DNA of 64,000 bases from Oegoconia quadripuncta (taxonomy: Eukaryota; Arthropoda; Insecta; Lepidoptera; Autostichidae). Shown piece by piece: positions 20,307 through 30,779 of the stretch (positions are counted from its first letter, which is position 1; every line of letters starts with the position of its first letter). The DNA lies in the NCBI GenBank assembly GCA_949316235.1, contig OX438749.1, forward strand, positions 21,282,414-21,346,413, in the 5' to 3' direction. A model generated the notes under the pieces. The model worked only from the letters and a program-made list of their open reading frames with translations, had not been told where the DNA came from and did no database searches. The position numbers and the translations under genes were made by a program.

Positions 20307-20545
20307 AGAAACTTATTAAGAAAGCATATTATAAAATATCAGATTATTTGGATGATAAACAATCATGGACATAACCAGCCCGTTCGCATAACCAGGCTAT
20401 TTCACAATTAATAATGAAATATTCATTCTCAGGGGAAAATTGCCTTTTGAACAAGCAGTAGTTTTAAAAATGTAAAATCTGACTATTTTAAGTGTACCCT
20501 GTGTACCTACAAAATAAAGCATTTTTTGATTTTGATTTTGAATAT
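20307..20545 (+). mobile_element. LINE-A 3' end, copy 4
   Basis: Last codons 'KKAYYKISDYLDDKQSWT' then stop, as in the copy at 24702-25895. The 3' UTR lacks about 70 bp between 'AATGAAATATT' and 'CATTCTCAGGGG'. Confidence 0.85.
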
Positions 20546-21067
20546 TAAATTGAAAATGTCGTCTGATTTATGCTCCGCTTACATTGTATAGAGCTGACTA
20601 TACCTACGTAGTAATTAAGCGCAAGTTATTAGTATGCAAATTTGCAACACAGGGGAAAATATGCATAATTAAATTAGATAGATGGCCATACATATATTGG
20701 TAAAGTTTGTATAATTACATCTGTTCATATATAATGTCACAACCTTTATCCCAAATAGGGTGGTCAGAGATATTCCAAACAGCATTTGGGTGAATCTAAA
20801 TGAAATGAAATATTTATTCACTAGAATATGGTCCAACAATTGATCTTTAAATATAATACAGCGCGTTCGCATATTCTGCCATTTATGGCGTGCAAATATC
20901 ATTGTCTTAAAGCATAATATTCTTGTGTGCAATAAATGATAAATAAATAAATAAAATAAAATATTAAATATATAGTAAATTATTAAACAAGTCAAATTAG
21001 TATAAATTATTAGTGTTCCAAATATTAAAAGTTTAATGCTTGAAGTTACATCCACGATTCAACGAAA
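20546..21067. other. No gene seen
   Basis: The 128-codon minus-strand frame here is hydrophobic only because the DNA is AT-rich. 'CTTGTGTGCAATAAATGATA' near 20930 looks like a retroelement 3' tail. Confidence 0.4.
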
Positions 21068-21225
21068 TATACGGAAATGCACATTTGACAGGGGGTGAGC
21101 CCATCGCCGTTGAAACGTGCAAATCCATTGAAGCCTTTTTGATGGAAAGTCTCTTAGTCGCCTTTTACGACACCCACGGGAAGAGGCGGGTTAGTTCCAT
21201 TCTTTTTACGTGCCGAAACCACGTT
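21068..21225 (-). repeat. Dispersed repeat R8, copy 2
   Basis: Best preserved copy: 'CTTAGTCGCCTTTTACGACA' and 'GGCGGGTTAGTTCCATTCTT'. Compare 719-880 and 48235-48390. Confidence 0.65.
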
Positions 21226-21251
21226 GTGTGTATCCACATTCACTGTTTCAT

Positions 21252-21580
21252 ACCGCCTCCGTGGCTCAATGTAAACAACATAGGTTTTACGAATCTGAGG
21301 TCGCGGGTTCGATGCCCAGCGGGGTACATGTTTAGTACTCGGTTTGATTGGTGGTAGGGCATTTTAAATGTCAGCCTGTCTAGCTACCACCATCTTATCT
21401 AAGTCTGCCACCAAACAGCAATGTTTATAGCATTGTTGTGTTCCGGTTGTCAGAGGTAAGATAGCCAGTTCCCCAAATAAGATGGGGTTTCCGGGTCAGT
21501 ACGTTTCCACCTTCGATCACATCTTCACTTAACATCAGGTGTGATTGAGATCAAGTGCGAACCCGTTGTGCATAAAAAAA
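21252..21580 (+). mobile_element. SINE family 1, copy 6
   Basis: Full length, from 'ACCGCCTCCGTGGCTCAATG' to 'CATAAAAAAA'. Confidence 0.9.
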
Positions 21581-21689
21581 CCGTAGCCCGACACGCACTT
21601 TTTTTTTGTTTTTGTATCGTATTGTGGCCTTCATAATAAATTCTTCTTAGGAATAAATTTAAAGAAATTAATAAATTAATATTAGCATC

Positions 21690-22125
21690 GCAATATGTTT
21701 ATGAAAACTTAATGTACCTATGTATGAAAAAATCTAAAATCGTTTAAGAAAAATAGGGATATACATAATGTTAATACAAGATATAAAAATAAACTTGCTG
21801 TTCATGACAGTCATTTACACAAAGTCACTAAGTCATTTAAGAGGCAATGTATTAAGGGGCAATTTCTGATTATCTGGATGATAAGCCAGCATGGACATAG
21901 ACCGCTCGGCGATATTCAGTCTAATTATACAATATAATATAATTGTAACCCAAACTTATTTAAAAAAGTAACCCTTGAGTTCTTGCTCGTTCTTCTCTGG
22001 GGAATCAGCTTTGTGAATGAGCAATAATGTCAAAAACTTTAATAATAAGATAAAAAATGTGACGTTTTCAAGTGATAATTTTTTTCCTACGAAATAAATA
22101 TTTTTTTGATTTTGATTTTTGAATT
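21690..22125 (+). mobile_element. LINE-A related 3' end, copy 5
   Basis: Coding remnant with 'NTRYKNKLAVHDSHLHKVT', then a deletion of about 100 bp before 'SDYLDDKPAWT'. The 3' UTR is of the 'GACGTTTTCAAGTGATAATT' subtype and ends in TTTTGA repeats. Confidence 0.83.
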
Positions 22126-22507
22126 GTTCTATTCTTGTTTATTAAATTCTTTGATCGCCTTAGAACAACCGCGGTAAGAGTTGATCCTATTAAACATTGG
22201 ATCGAAATTCATAAACAATAAATGATAAAATTTCATCATTTCTTACACAACCTTGGCAATCGCTACTTGGCAAGTAGAGCGCATTTTATAAAACCTGTTC
22301 GTTCCCTTCCAAAATGTGTTAAGGTGCAGATGGTTTTAAGACAAAAGATTTTTACTGATAAATGTATATCTAGCTCGTTATGTGCGACGGAAACAGAAAT
22401 TAGAAATAGACAAACTTCCAAACAGGAGTAGGTTATCACTTCCACTGTATTTTTTTACTTTTTTGTGTATCGCGATACTTGCGACTGATGTAAACACAAA
22501 CAAAAAA
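22126..22507. other. No gene seen
   Basis: The 69-codon plus frame at 22222-22431 shows no recognisable domain and has an equally long antisense frame. Confidence 0.4.
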
Positions 22508-22740
22508 AAATATCATCATCATCTCATCCCTTAAACATCCCAAGGATATAGGCAATTTTTATTTCTCAGGCATGCAGGTTTCCTCACATTGTTTTCGTTT
22601 ACCGTTTAAGAGCAGTTGGATAAATGCACATAAGTAATTAAATTTAAAAACTCATTGGTACATGGCCTGCCTGAGAATCGAAACCGAACCTCCCAAATTG
22701 GGAGACCGCGTCTTAACCGCTGAGCCACAGACGCTCCCAT
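22508..22740 (-). mobile_element. SINE family 4, copy 2
   Basis: (CAT)n at the left, 'TTTCTCAGGCATGCAGG' body and tRNA-like head ending 'GCTGAGCCACAGACGCTC'. About 80 bp of the body ('CCATAGTCCGCC') are deleted. Confidence 0.85.
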
Positions 22741-23074
22741 TTTTTTTATACATGGGGCACACTAAAAGTTTTGCAATTCAAGCTAATCGGAACTATTTGA
22801 ATTTCGAATATTATATTTTTTTAAACGATTTGCAACCTTCTTAGTAATAAAAAAAATTGGCGGGAAATCATTTGTCAATTATTTTTTATCACACATCAAA
22901 GTTCAACTAGTAACTTATTAGTAATCTGTGGTTCCCAATACTTTCAAGACTTACTGCCGATTCATTGTATGTGGGCATGTGTACAACAGTCATGCAACAA
23001 GGTCATAGCTCAGTGCATTAAAAATGCTCAATGAACGAGCAAGCACTGTTTTTCAGCTATCACCCAGGATATAT

Positions 23075-23165
23075 CATACAAATATATGCCTCTAGCGGTA
23101 TTCGAACCCGCGACCTTTCGGTATGTAGTCAGAGTTTCTGACCACTACACCAAACAGGTCACCAA
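23075..23165 (-). mobile_element. SINE family 2, head only
   Basis: 'GGTATTCGAACCCGCGACCT' and 'CCACTACACCAAACAGGTC' are the inverted tRNA-like head; the body is lost. Confidence 0.75.
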
Positions 23166-23384
23166 AAACTAGGTGAACTATTACAGTACCTACTTACTTT
23201 TTTTGTTTTTTTTTTTTTATAATCTGCCCCAATACGAGTTATTTAATATCGGTCTTGAACTGAAGTATAATGTTTGGTTATATACATATATATATTATTT
23301 TAGCTGTCATTATTATTCTCTGGTGGCAGTAACTACGCTGCCTAGGGATTGAAAATGGGCAGATTAAATATTTAAATATACATA
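23166..23384. other. No gene seen
   Basis: AT-rich spacer; nothing recognised. Confidence 0.35.
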
Positions 23385-23595
23385 TTTTTTAAATATTTGA
23401 TGCACTTCCACCAATCATCTAGTCCCAAACTAAGCAAAGCTTGTACTATGGTTACTCGATAACGGATAAACATACATAAATATTTATAAAAACATCCATG
23501 ACTCGGGAATAAATGTTCGTATTCATCATACAAACATTTACCCCTCGCGGGATTCGAACCCGCTACCGGTCACTATCCACTACACCAATCGGTTG
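23385..23595 (-). mobile_element. SINE family 3, copy 2
   Basis: Inverted, near full length: 'CCAATCATCTAGTCCCAAAC' through 'CACTACACCAATCGGTTG'; a few head bases missing around 'CGCTACCGGTCACTATCC'. Confidence 0.87.
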
Positions 23596-23913
23596 ACAAA
23601 TTGCTGCTTTCCGACATCAGATTGCTGAGTCCTTACCATTTCATATTCCTTATGAATAGTCTGTTTACTTATTTATTAATTCAGCTTAGTTTATGTTTGT
23701 GGTTATACTTCAACTTGGAGTGATCTTAAGAGGGCTTATTACGTCCAGAGGCGCCCTCATTGGATAAATTAAGATCTCTTTTTAAATATAGAATAAATTA
23801 AGAAAATTGTCTGCACCCTAGAAGCCTTAGACGAATTATAAATGATACCTAAATAGCTGTGATGGGGGTTTATACCTTATAATACATTATATTAGTCACG
23901 ATTATTATAATGT

Positions 23914-24339
23914 AATGGGTCTTTACCTATTAAATTGGAGTTTTTTTTCTTCGTTAATCATATGTACCTACCATTTCCTGCGATTTTCAAGGCTATATAC
24001 AAATTTGTTTTTTATTTGGAAAATGGAATATTATTGCAAGATTTCACATGAAATATTTTTTAATTTCTGGGCTAAATCACATAATAAACGAAATTTGAAC
24101 AGAGCTCTTTTCATGTGCTTCCCATAATCATTTCTTAGATTCGCTGAAACTTTTATAAAGCGGTTACTTTTAAAAATTAACGCTGCATATACTTAACTTA
24201 ATGTTATCCGATAATACACACAAAGTTTAGCAAAATTTGGATTTGCCGTTCCCAAAAAAAAACTAAAGTGTTTGTATGGAGAAAACAGTCTTAATGAAAT
24301 TCGTCATACAAAAATCCAATTTCATAGGTAAGGACCTAA
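23914..24339. mobile_element. MITE family A, copy 3 (complete)
   Basis: About 425 bp with inverted ends 'GGGTCTTTACCTATTAAATT' and 'AATTTCATAGGTAAGGACC', TA-rich flanks on both sides, and no coding capacity. A TA target fits the Tc1/mariner group, but this is an inference. Confidence 0.82.
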
Positions 24340-24528
24340 TATTATAATAAATTGCTCATCCATATAATTTCTACTTGTAAATCTTCCCGTCCGTTACTAT
24401 CTTTTTACATATTTTGATTGTCAATACAATTGTAACTTTCAAACGAAACTTCAACAAGATCTAACTAGAAATACGTACTTACCATATTGAGATGTGTTAC
24501 AGTTACCTACTATAAATATGGTCCTGAG

Positions 24529-24678
24529 TACTAATGGAGCCTTAAGCTGCAGGCGATCTTGTTGATCTTAATTTTGACATGCGAGCGATGTCTCATATGG
24601 TTATATAAAATATGGAGCAGTAGCAACAGTCGATAATATAGAGTACTTATAAGTACATAAAATACGACACTGCACTTC
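24529..24678 (-). repeat. Dispersed repeat R12, inverted copy
   Basis: Complement of 16961-17124 with a roughly 15-bp length difference near its middle. It ends about 20 bp before the LINE-A copy. Confidence 0.75.
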
Positions 24679-24689
24679 GTTTTTGTAGC

Positions 24690-25895
24690 TGGGTATGATT
24701 TATGGGCGTCCCACAAGGCTCCATTCTCGGACCATTTTTGTTTTTGGTTTACATAAATGACTTGCCAAACCTTGTAAACGATAAACATGAAATAGTATTG
24801 TTTGCTGACGATACCTCTGTAATGTTTAAAGTAAATAGACTAAAATTAAATTATGACGACGTGAACAATGCTATTTCTCAAATAGTAGAATGGTTTACGG
24901 CAAATAATTTGTTACTGAATGAGAAAAAAACTAAATGTGTAAAATTTGTACTGCCTAATGTCAGGGAGGTGCCCACAAATATAATGATAAAAAATGTCAC
25001 TCTAGACCTTGTTGAGTCCACTGTATTTTTGGGCATTACTTTGGACGCCAAATTACAATGGGGTCCTCATATCCATAAATTGGCGAAGAAGCTCAGCTCT
25101 GCAGCGTATGCAGTCAAAAAAATTAGACAAATATCGGACGTAAATACTGTTAGATTAGTATATTTTAGTTATTTCCATAGCCTGATGTCTTACGGTATCT
25201 TGCTGTGGGGAAATGCCGCGGATATCAATACAATCTTGGTTTTACAAAAACGAGCCGTTCGCGCAATTTATCAATTGAGACCTGCAGTGTCACTTAGAGA
25301 CAGATTTCAAGAGTATAATATTCTAACCTTTTCGTCACAGTACATTTTTGAAAATCTAATATATGTCAAAAAAAATATAGCATCATTTAGGAAAAATAGT
25401 GATAAACATGATGTCAATACAAGAAATAAAGATAAACTTGCAGGTCACATAAGTCGCCTCCACAAAGTCAGTAATTCATTCAAAGGGTTATGTATACGCT
25501 TTTTCAATAAAGTTCCTGTTGATATACAAAATCTTCCTTTCAATAAATTTAAAGATACTATAAAACAGAAACTTATTAAGAAAGCATATTATAAAATATC
25601 AGATTATTTAGATGATAAACAATCATGGACATAACCAGCCCGTTCGCATAAGCAGGCTATTTCACAATTAATAATGAAATATTATAATATAAAATAATAA
25701 TTTTGTAATATAAAAACCTTTTTTAAAAAGAGCGACCTCTCGAGTTTCTTGCTTGTTCTTCTCAGGGGAAAATTGCCTTTTGAACAAGCAGTAGCTTTAA
25801 AAATGTAAAATCTGACTATTTTAAGTGTACCCTGTGTACCTACAAAATAAAGCATTTTTTGATTTTGATTTTGATTTTTGATTTTGATTTTTATG
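24690..25895 (+). mobile_element. LINE-A, longest copy (5'-truncated)
   Basis: Non-LTR retrotransposon of the CR1/jockey superfamily (group inferred from RT motif style and 3' end). It carries the C-terminal two thirds of RT, a 3' UTR ('GGCTATTTCACAATTAATAA', 'TGTGTACCTACAAAATAAAG') and a tail of TTTTGA repeats at 25858-25895. The open frame suggests the youngest LINE-A copy here. At least a dozen shorter relatives lie in the window. Confidence 0.88.
24702..25634 (+). CDS. Reverse transcriptase ORF2, C-terminal part (LINE-A)
   Basis: 310 codons open to TAA. Residues 2-20 are the RT block 'GVPQGSILGPFLFLVYIND'; the catalytic aspartates sit in 'LFADDT' (about residues 33-38); then 'FLGITLDAKLQWGPHI' and the thumb region 'QKRAVRAIYQLRPAVSLRD'. 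It ends 'YYKISDYLDDKQSWT'. The first ATG is internal to the RT domain and an in-frame TGA lies just upstream, so it is not a true start: the endonuclease and RT N-terminus were never copied. It could not support retrotransposition. Codon use is AT-rich like its surroundings. Confidence 0.9.
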   Translation: MGVPQGSILGPFLFLVYINDLPNLVNDKHEIVLFADDTSVMFKVNRLKLNYDDVNNAISQIVEWFTANNLLLNEKKTKCVKFVLPNVREVPTNIMIKNVTLDLVESTVFLGITLDAKLQWGPHIHKLAKKLSSAAYAVKKIRQISDVNTVRLVYFSYFHSLMSYGILLWGNAADINTILVLQKRAVRAIYQLRPAVSLRDRFQEYNILTFSSQYIFENLIYVKKNIASFRKNSDKHDVNTRNKDKLAGHISRLHKVSNSFKGLCIRFFNKVPVDIQNLPFNKFKDTIKQKLIKKAYYKISDYLDDKQSWT

Positions 25896-26127
25896 AATAC
25901 AAGGTTTGTCGGAAAGGGGGTACTAACCCGAAAGGGTGTAAAAGTACCCGTTATAACGAACAACTTTTGTTCTACAACTTTCCCCAAAACTCAATACATT
26001 TGGAGAAAATGCTCTTTAAAACATGTCATAACAAAATACTACCAAGTAACCCTAATCAGCTGTATATCATTCATAAAACTACTACTAGCTTTCGGAAATT
26101 TGTTTATTTTTAAACTACTCTTATCGG

Positions 26128-26222
26128 AATAAAAAAGAGCCTGTCTTAATCCTGAGTAAATTCTACCTATATACCAAATTTCATACAAATCCGTTCACGT
26201 CTTTCACCGTGATTGAGCAAAG
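26128..26222 (-). mobile_element. Helitron-like fragment
   Basis: 'CTACCTATATACCAAATTTC' and 'TTTCACCGTGATTGAGCA' match the middle of the Helitron-like family; both ends missing. Confidence 0.65.
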
Positions 26223-26261
26223 AAATATTTATTTATTTAGGAGAAGCCAACGGCGATACAT

Positions 26262-26800
26262 TGTTAAAAATATCATCATCATCTGATTTAAGAGCCATGC
26301 TCTTGTTGGTGGAGATTTTTCCATATCTCTCTGCTCTCCGCCTTCCTCTTGACCTCCTGATAGGACACGACGTTCAACTTCTCTTTTATCTGCTGTATGT
26401 AGCTCATTCTCGGTCTTCCACTTTTTCTTTTCCCCTCTATTCTTCCTTCTATTATGGTTTTGATGAAATCATCGTGTCGTATAAGGTGTCCCAGTTTTTT
26501 TCCCTGTTCTATTCTCAATTACTCCCAACAATTTCCTTTTCTCCCTTCATCATCATCTGATTTAAGAGCCATGCTCTTGTCGGTGGAGATTTTTCCATAT
26601 CTCTCTGCTCTCCGCCTTCCTCTTGACCTCCTGATACGACACGACGTTCAACTTCTCTTTTATTTGCTGCATGTAGCTTATTCTCGGTCTTCCTCTTTTT
26701 CTTTTCCCTTACTATATTTAAAATCTCTTCGTTCGTTTTCTTCTTTGTCCAGCTGATACGATCCATTCTCCTCCAGCACCACATCTCAAAAGCTTCCAGT
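26262..26800 (-). mobile_element. RTE-type LINE C-terminus with internal tandem duplication
   Basis: On the minus strand: 'EMWCWRRMDRISWTKKKTNE' near 26790, then text broken after 'NIVREKKK' by an inserted second copy of the last 150 bp. It resumes 'GKKLGHLIRHDDFIKTIIEG' and 'GRPRMSYIQQIKEKLNVVSY', finishing 'QEHGS' and an (ATC)n tail. The repeat units 26273-26420 and 26558-26705 are about 95% alike by eye. These motifs are typical of RTE endonuclease-RT proteins. Confidence 0.8.
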
Positions 26801-27034
26801 TAAAAATATAAAGCATTAAAATATACAAAATGTACAACTATTACAGGCTTCTACATATTAACAAAGAAGAAAAAGAAAGTAACAGAGATGTGTCCATATT
26901 GCATGTATGGTGGTATGATGTGTATATATGTGTGTGTGTGTGTGCGCGGGGAGGAGGGGGGATCTTGTATGATAGATGTGTGAAAGAGTACAAGGATTTA
27001 CACTAACTTTACTACTTTATCTAACACTAACTTT
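26801..27034. other. No gene seen; short GT-rich run
   Basis: An impure (TG)n and a G-rich 'GGGGAGGAGGGGGGAT' near 26945; otherwise AT-rich. Confidence 0.45.
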
Positions 27035-27375
27035 AACCGCCACCGTGGCTTAATATGTAAATGTAAACAACATTGAGTTTACGATTCGAAGGTCGCGGGT
27101 TCGATCCCCAGCGGGGTACATGTTTAAGTACTCGGTTTGGTCGGTCGTAGGGCATTTTAAATACCCGTCTGGCTAGCTACCACCATCTTATCTAAATCTG
27201 CCGCCAAACAGCAATGTTAATAGCATTGTTTTGTTCCGGTTGTCAGAGATAAGATAGCCAGTTCCCCAAATGTGTTGGGGTTTCCGGGTCAGTACGCTAA
27301 ACCTTCGACCTCATCTTCACTTAATATCAGGTGTGATTGAGGTCAAGTACGAACCCGTCGTGCATTAAAAAAAAA
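27035..27375 (+). mobile_element. SINE family 1, copy 7
   Basis: Full length with an 8-bp duplication in the head ('ATGTAAATGTAAACAAC'). Ends in A9. Confidence 0.9.
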
Positions 27376-27380
27376 CACAC

Positions 27381-27415
27381 TCTATACCGTATGAGATTTT
27401 TTACCGTAAGGAAGA
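27381..27415. mobile_element. Solo terminal repeat of MITE family B
   Basis: 'TATACCGTATGAG' and 'TTTTTTACCGTAAGGAA' match the left tip of the element at 32558 over 35 bp, with nothing else retained. Confidence 0.5.
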
Positions 27416-27440
27416 CATATATCCAAACTATCGCATTTAT

Positions 27441-27790
27441 AATATTATGCATTTGATCTACATTTGTACTAAAATGGAAACACAATTAAAATAATTTTCT
27501 TAATTTAAATCCGAGGGTGACGTTTTCAGTTTTGCTACTTTTCAACCCCCCGACGAAAAACGAAGGGTGTTATGTGTTTGACGGCTTTGTATGTATGTGA
27601 TACATAGTTGATTTATTTATCTAGCAAGATGATAATACCCATTGGTTCTCTTCTAACCTTTTACCCACTGCCCAAAGAAGAAGGGTACTGCTTTTCGAGT
27701 GTATGTATGTATATATGTCCGTTCCTTTGACGCATCCTCGTTAGATTCAGCTTGGTAACCACCGACGAAAAACGATGGCGTTGTGTGTGT
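27441..27790 (+). repeat. Repeat R9, longest copy
   Basis: 'CAACCCCCCGACGAAAAACG', 'GTTATGTGTTTGACGGC' and 'CCTTTGACGCATCCT' also occur at 16336-16411, 38905-38940 and 63850-63930. Probably a Helitron-like or other non-autonomous family, but ends are not visible. Confidence 0.5.
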
Positions 27791-28038
27791 GTCCCAAAGG
27801 TATCGACAGAATTCATAAACACATATTTGAATCAATTTATAAAAAAGAATATTTTTTATTGCCCCCGAAACTGCACCTTAAAATACCTTTCTCCAAACCC
27901 ATAAATGATAATGGCGAACCTAATTGGGGTGATCTCGTTAATTTCGCCAGAGTACTGTCAGTGACAAAAGCGTATCAACAATATGAACTCTATTTAGTTT
28001 CACCATCAGCACAAACAAGCAAATATATAACTATTTAA
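27775..28038 (+). CDS. Unassigned open frame, possibly a last exon
   Basis: The frame is open through repeat R9, then from about 27806 reads 'IHKHIFESIYKKEYFLLPPK' and continues for about 75 residues to TAA. A possible acceptor CGACAG ends at 27805. Residue composition (W, P, charged and aromatic residues mixed) looks more like real protein than the AT-rich noise nearby. Nothing recognised; could be a terminal exon or an old transposon ORF. The first 10 residues lie in the repeat and are not believed. Confidence 0.3.
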   Translation: MALCVCPKGIDRIHKHIFESIYKKEYFLLPPKLHLKIPFSKPINDNGEPNWGDLVNFARVLSVTKAYQQYELYLVSPSAQTSKYITI

Positions 28039-29145
28039 AAACCAAAAATTCCGACAGCATATCTCGTTTATAGCGGACGCTATGTTGGATTTTTTAGCAT
28101 ATAATGTATCCTATGACGCTCCAGGTATCAAGACGAAGCTAACGATGGCACTTCGAAATCAGTCAAGCCGTTTAGGCTACAGGATGCTCCAAAGGAACGG
28201 CATAACATACATATATATATACATACACTCAAAAACATTACCGTTTGTTAAGTCTGCTAACCTAACACCTTGGGGTTGATAATATTGAGCACTACTTCCC
28301 GTACGTGTAAATGATTTATTGATATATTGATAGGCACACGCGGAGCTCTTGCTGTCCGATCGTGAAAACGCTATGGTGTCTTGCTAACGACTAACATTGG
28401 CATTAATAAAAGCCGCGGTAAAATGCTGACGCGAAGAATGTACAGTTGGACTGTATACCATCCATTCTTGACCAGTCGGGTAAAAACAATGTGGGTGCGG
28501 CAACAGACGTTTAAATATTAACAGATTGGACATAAGAAGTAAATAACGTAGCCAGTTGCTATATAAAAGTATTAGCCACTTTGAGGCTTTCACGTATGAG
28601 TATGTCTGGAAAAGGATTCTAATTGAAGCGCTTATCAGATTACGAATTGATTAATACCTTGACTAATACCTACTATTTATATATGAAAAGTCTCGCAGTT
28701 GACATAAGCTGCAAGAGGTACGCTTCTATTCATAGTTCTGTGGGTCTACGTACATTTTCTACGAAACACGGTGTTGCTGCCGCGTGGTATAAAGAAAGCG
28801 CCGCCCTCTCCACAGTTACTCATACCTTTGTAACGCCATCTAGCTGCGACATCTATTGTTGAATAGGAAGGACTTTGCACAATGAACATATCTTAAACGT
28901 GAATTCTATGGGTGGCATTTTAGGATCTGCCCGCAAACACATTTTTTTATCGATCTGCATCTTTCATAGTCATATCGCAACACGTGTGAACCCGACAAGC
29001 GATTTAGCAAAAATGACTAATGACGATGACGTTTCGAGCTGATTTGGGATCACACAATACAATCGTAATCAATCAAATCAATTAAACTTATTACAATTTA
29101 GGATGACTGGAAAAGATATCTCATAGACCAAGTTCTTTTTTTTAT
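28039..29145. other. No gene seen
   Basis: Unassigned single-copy-looking sequence. 'CGCCATCTAGCTGCGACATC' near 28838 belongs to the AGATGGCGCTG motif group described at 34500-34770. Confidence 0.4.
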
Positions 29146-29422
29146 TTAAGTGAAGGTCGAAGGTGGAAGCGTACTGACCCGGAAACCCCAACACATTTGG
29201 GGGACTGGCTATCTTATACTTAACAACCGGAACACAAAAATGCTATTAACATTGCTGCTAGGCTGCAGATTTAGATAAGGTGGTGGTAGCTGGCCAGGCG
29301 GACATTTAAAAGCCCTACCACCAACCAAACCGAGTACTTAAACATGTACCCCGCTGGGGATCGAACCCGCAACCTCCGAATCGTAAACCCAATGTTGTTT
29401 ACATTGAGCCACGGAGGCGGTT
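29146..29422 (-). mobile_element. SINE family 1, copy 8 (tail lost)
   Basis: Inverted; the last about 50 bp of the 3' end are missing, replaced by poly-T directly next to 'TTAAGTGAAGGTCG'. Head complete ('GAGCCACGGAGGCGG'). Confidence 0.88.
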
Positions 29423-29979
29423 AAAGTCTGCCATTGTACACTATTTCGACTAAAATGTAATACCTGTACTTGTACAATATCTTAATTTGTACAAGAAAGC
29501 GTTTAAAAAAACAGTATTAAGTACGTATCTTCGATACATTTATTAGTTGCGTGATCTATTTCATTGGTACTCCAACTATCCGGTTCTTACGCCTTTAAAT
29601 CTAATTGTCATAAATATGACGAAACATTCAATTAACAACACACAATGCTGATGTGCAAAATGACACCGGTGAACGCCTTTTATTGCATACACTAGTGAAC
29701 TTACCTCTGATCTATATTAGTACAGTCAGTTACAAAATATACTTGGTTATTCTAAACCTAACACCACACCAACAGTAGCATTTACCTTTTGACTTAATCA
29801 CATCTACAAAATTCTTGATATATTCCAAAACTAATAAATTTTGTGTCGCTTCTGTCGACGTCTGTACCGATCCAATTTCCCGAATGCGGTGCGAGTTGGG
29901 AAACAAGCTTGTAATATACATTGGTGTGTATGTATATGTTGTAGTAACATGCTGTTTACGTAAACGGATGGGTGGACTT
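29423..29979. other. No gene seen
   Basis: AT-rich; nothing recognised. Confidence 0.4.
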
Positions 29980-29982
29980 TTA

Positions 29983-30492
29983 GGGCGAGCGCCCACGGCG
30001 ATATTTTTTAGCGATGCTGTTGCGCTTCCGTCGCGCGTTCGCATCGATGCAGTCGCGATACGGTCGCTAGCTGTGTGCCCTCGCCCATTCGTTGTGATGC
30101 AAACGCGATACTGTCGCGCTTCTGTCGCGATGCAAACGCGATTCAGTAACGGCACCCTGCGATCGCTACAGTTGCAAGATGGACTCCGTTGAGGCAACAT
30201 TGGTCACGTTGTCTTTGGTGCTGCTTTTACGTAAGCAGCCGAAGCGTGGGCAACGAAAGCAACGTCAATATTGGGTGCACCCATTTAATAAAGAGAGATT
30301 AATTGGTGGACATACCCCGTTCTCTCCCCGATGTCGTCCGTCACGGTCGCGCGTCCGCATCGATACAGTCGCGATGCTGTAGCGTTAGTAGCGCGTTGCA
30401 AATGCGACTAACGCGCGTTAGTAGCAATGCTGTCGCGCATTTACGAGACGCGCGACTGCATCGCTACAAAAAGTCGCCGTGGGCGACCGCCC
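29983..30492 (+). mobile_element. PIF/Harbinger-like element, 510 bp
   Basis: Imperfect inverted ends GGGCGAGCGCCCACGGCGA and, complemented, GGGCGGTCGCCCACGGCGA, flanked by TTA on both sides (29980-29982, 30493-30495). A 3-bp TWA duplication is characteristic of PIF/Harbinger. Subterminal regions are filled with TCGCG and GCATCGAT words in both orientations, and GC content is far above the surroundings. The centre encodes the start of a Harbinger-type protein, so this is a deletion derivative. Confidence 0.85.
30179..30304 (+). pseudogene. Harbinger nuclease N-terminal remnant
   Basis: ATG at 30179; about 42 codons ending at the junction with the subterminal repeats. Includes 'RKQRQYWVHPFNKERLIGG', the 'YWVHP' motif found near the start of insect Harbinger transposases. 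The DDE catalytic part is absent. Confidence 0.72.
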
Positions 30493-30625
30493 TTAGATGT
30501 CTTTTAGTCGAGTCCTCTGAAACAACCTGACAACGCTTCGGTGACCATATTTAAGATTTATTTGATTTAAATTCCGTAGACAGAACAGGTGAAGCTCAGC
30601 TGTCATATCTATACCGTTTTCTTTT

Positions 30626-30770
30626 CGACGACCTGTTTGATACAGTGATTAGAAACTCTGTCTGCTGCACTAAAAGGTTCTGTTGACCGAGGTCGAGGGT
30701 TCGATTCCCGTTATGAGCATATGTTTATATGATGATGGGCATGTGGACCAGAGGGATGTTTTCAAATATA
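30626..30770 (+). mobile_element. SINE family 2, degenerate copy
   Basis: Head 'CGACGACCTGTTTGATACAG' with an 11-bp insertion before the B box ('GGGTTCGATTCCCGTTATGA'); the body fades after 'TGTGGACCAGAGGGATG'. Confidence 0.7.
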
Positions 30771-30779
30771 ATAGATATA

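Noticed and set aside
20669..21055. 128-codon hydrophobic minus-strand ORF suggesting a membrane protein
   Set aside because: Ile/Tyr/Phe/Leu content follows from AT-rich DNA; no start context, domain or repeat support, and a retroelement tail lies within it.
26213..26756. Plus-strand Ser/Phe-rich ORFs of 115 and 100 codons
   Set aside because: Antisense to the RTE-type LINE tail on the minus strand.
29730..30200. Long overlapping ORFs on both strands (156 and 125 codons)
   Set aside because: They run through GC-rich Harbinger subterminal repeats, where stop codons are rare; repetitive, no domain.
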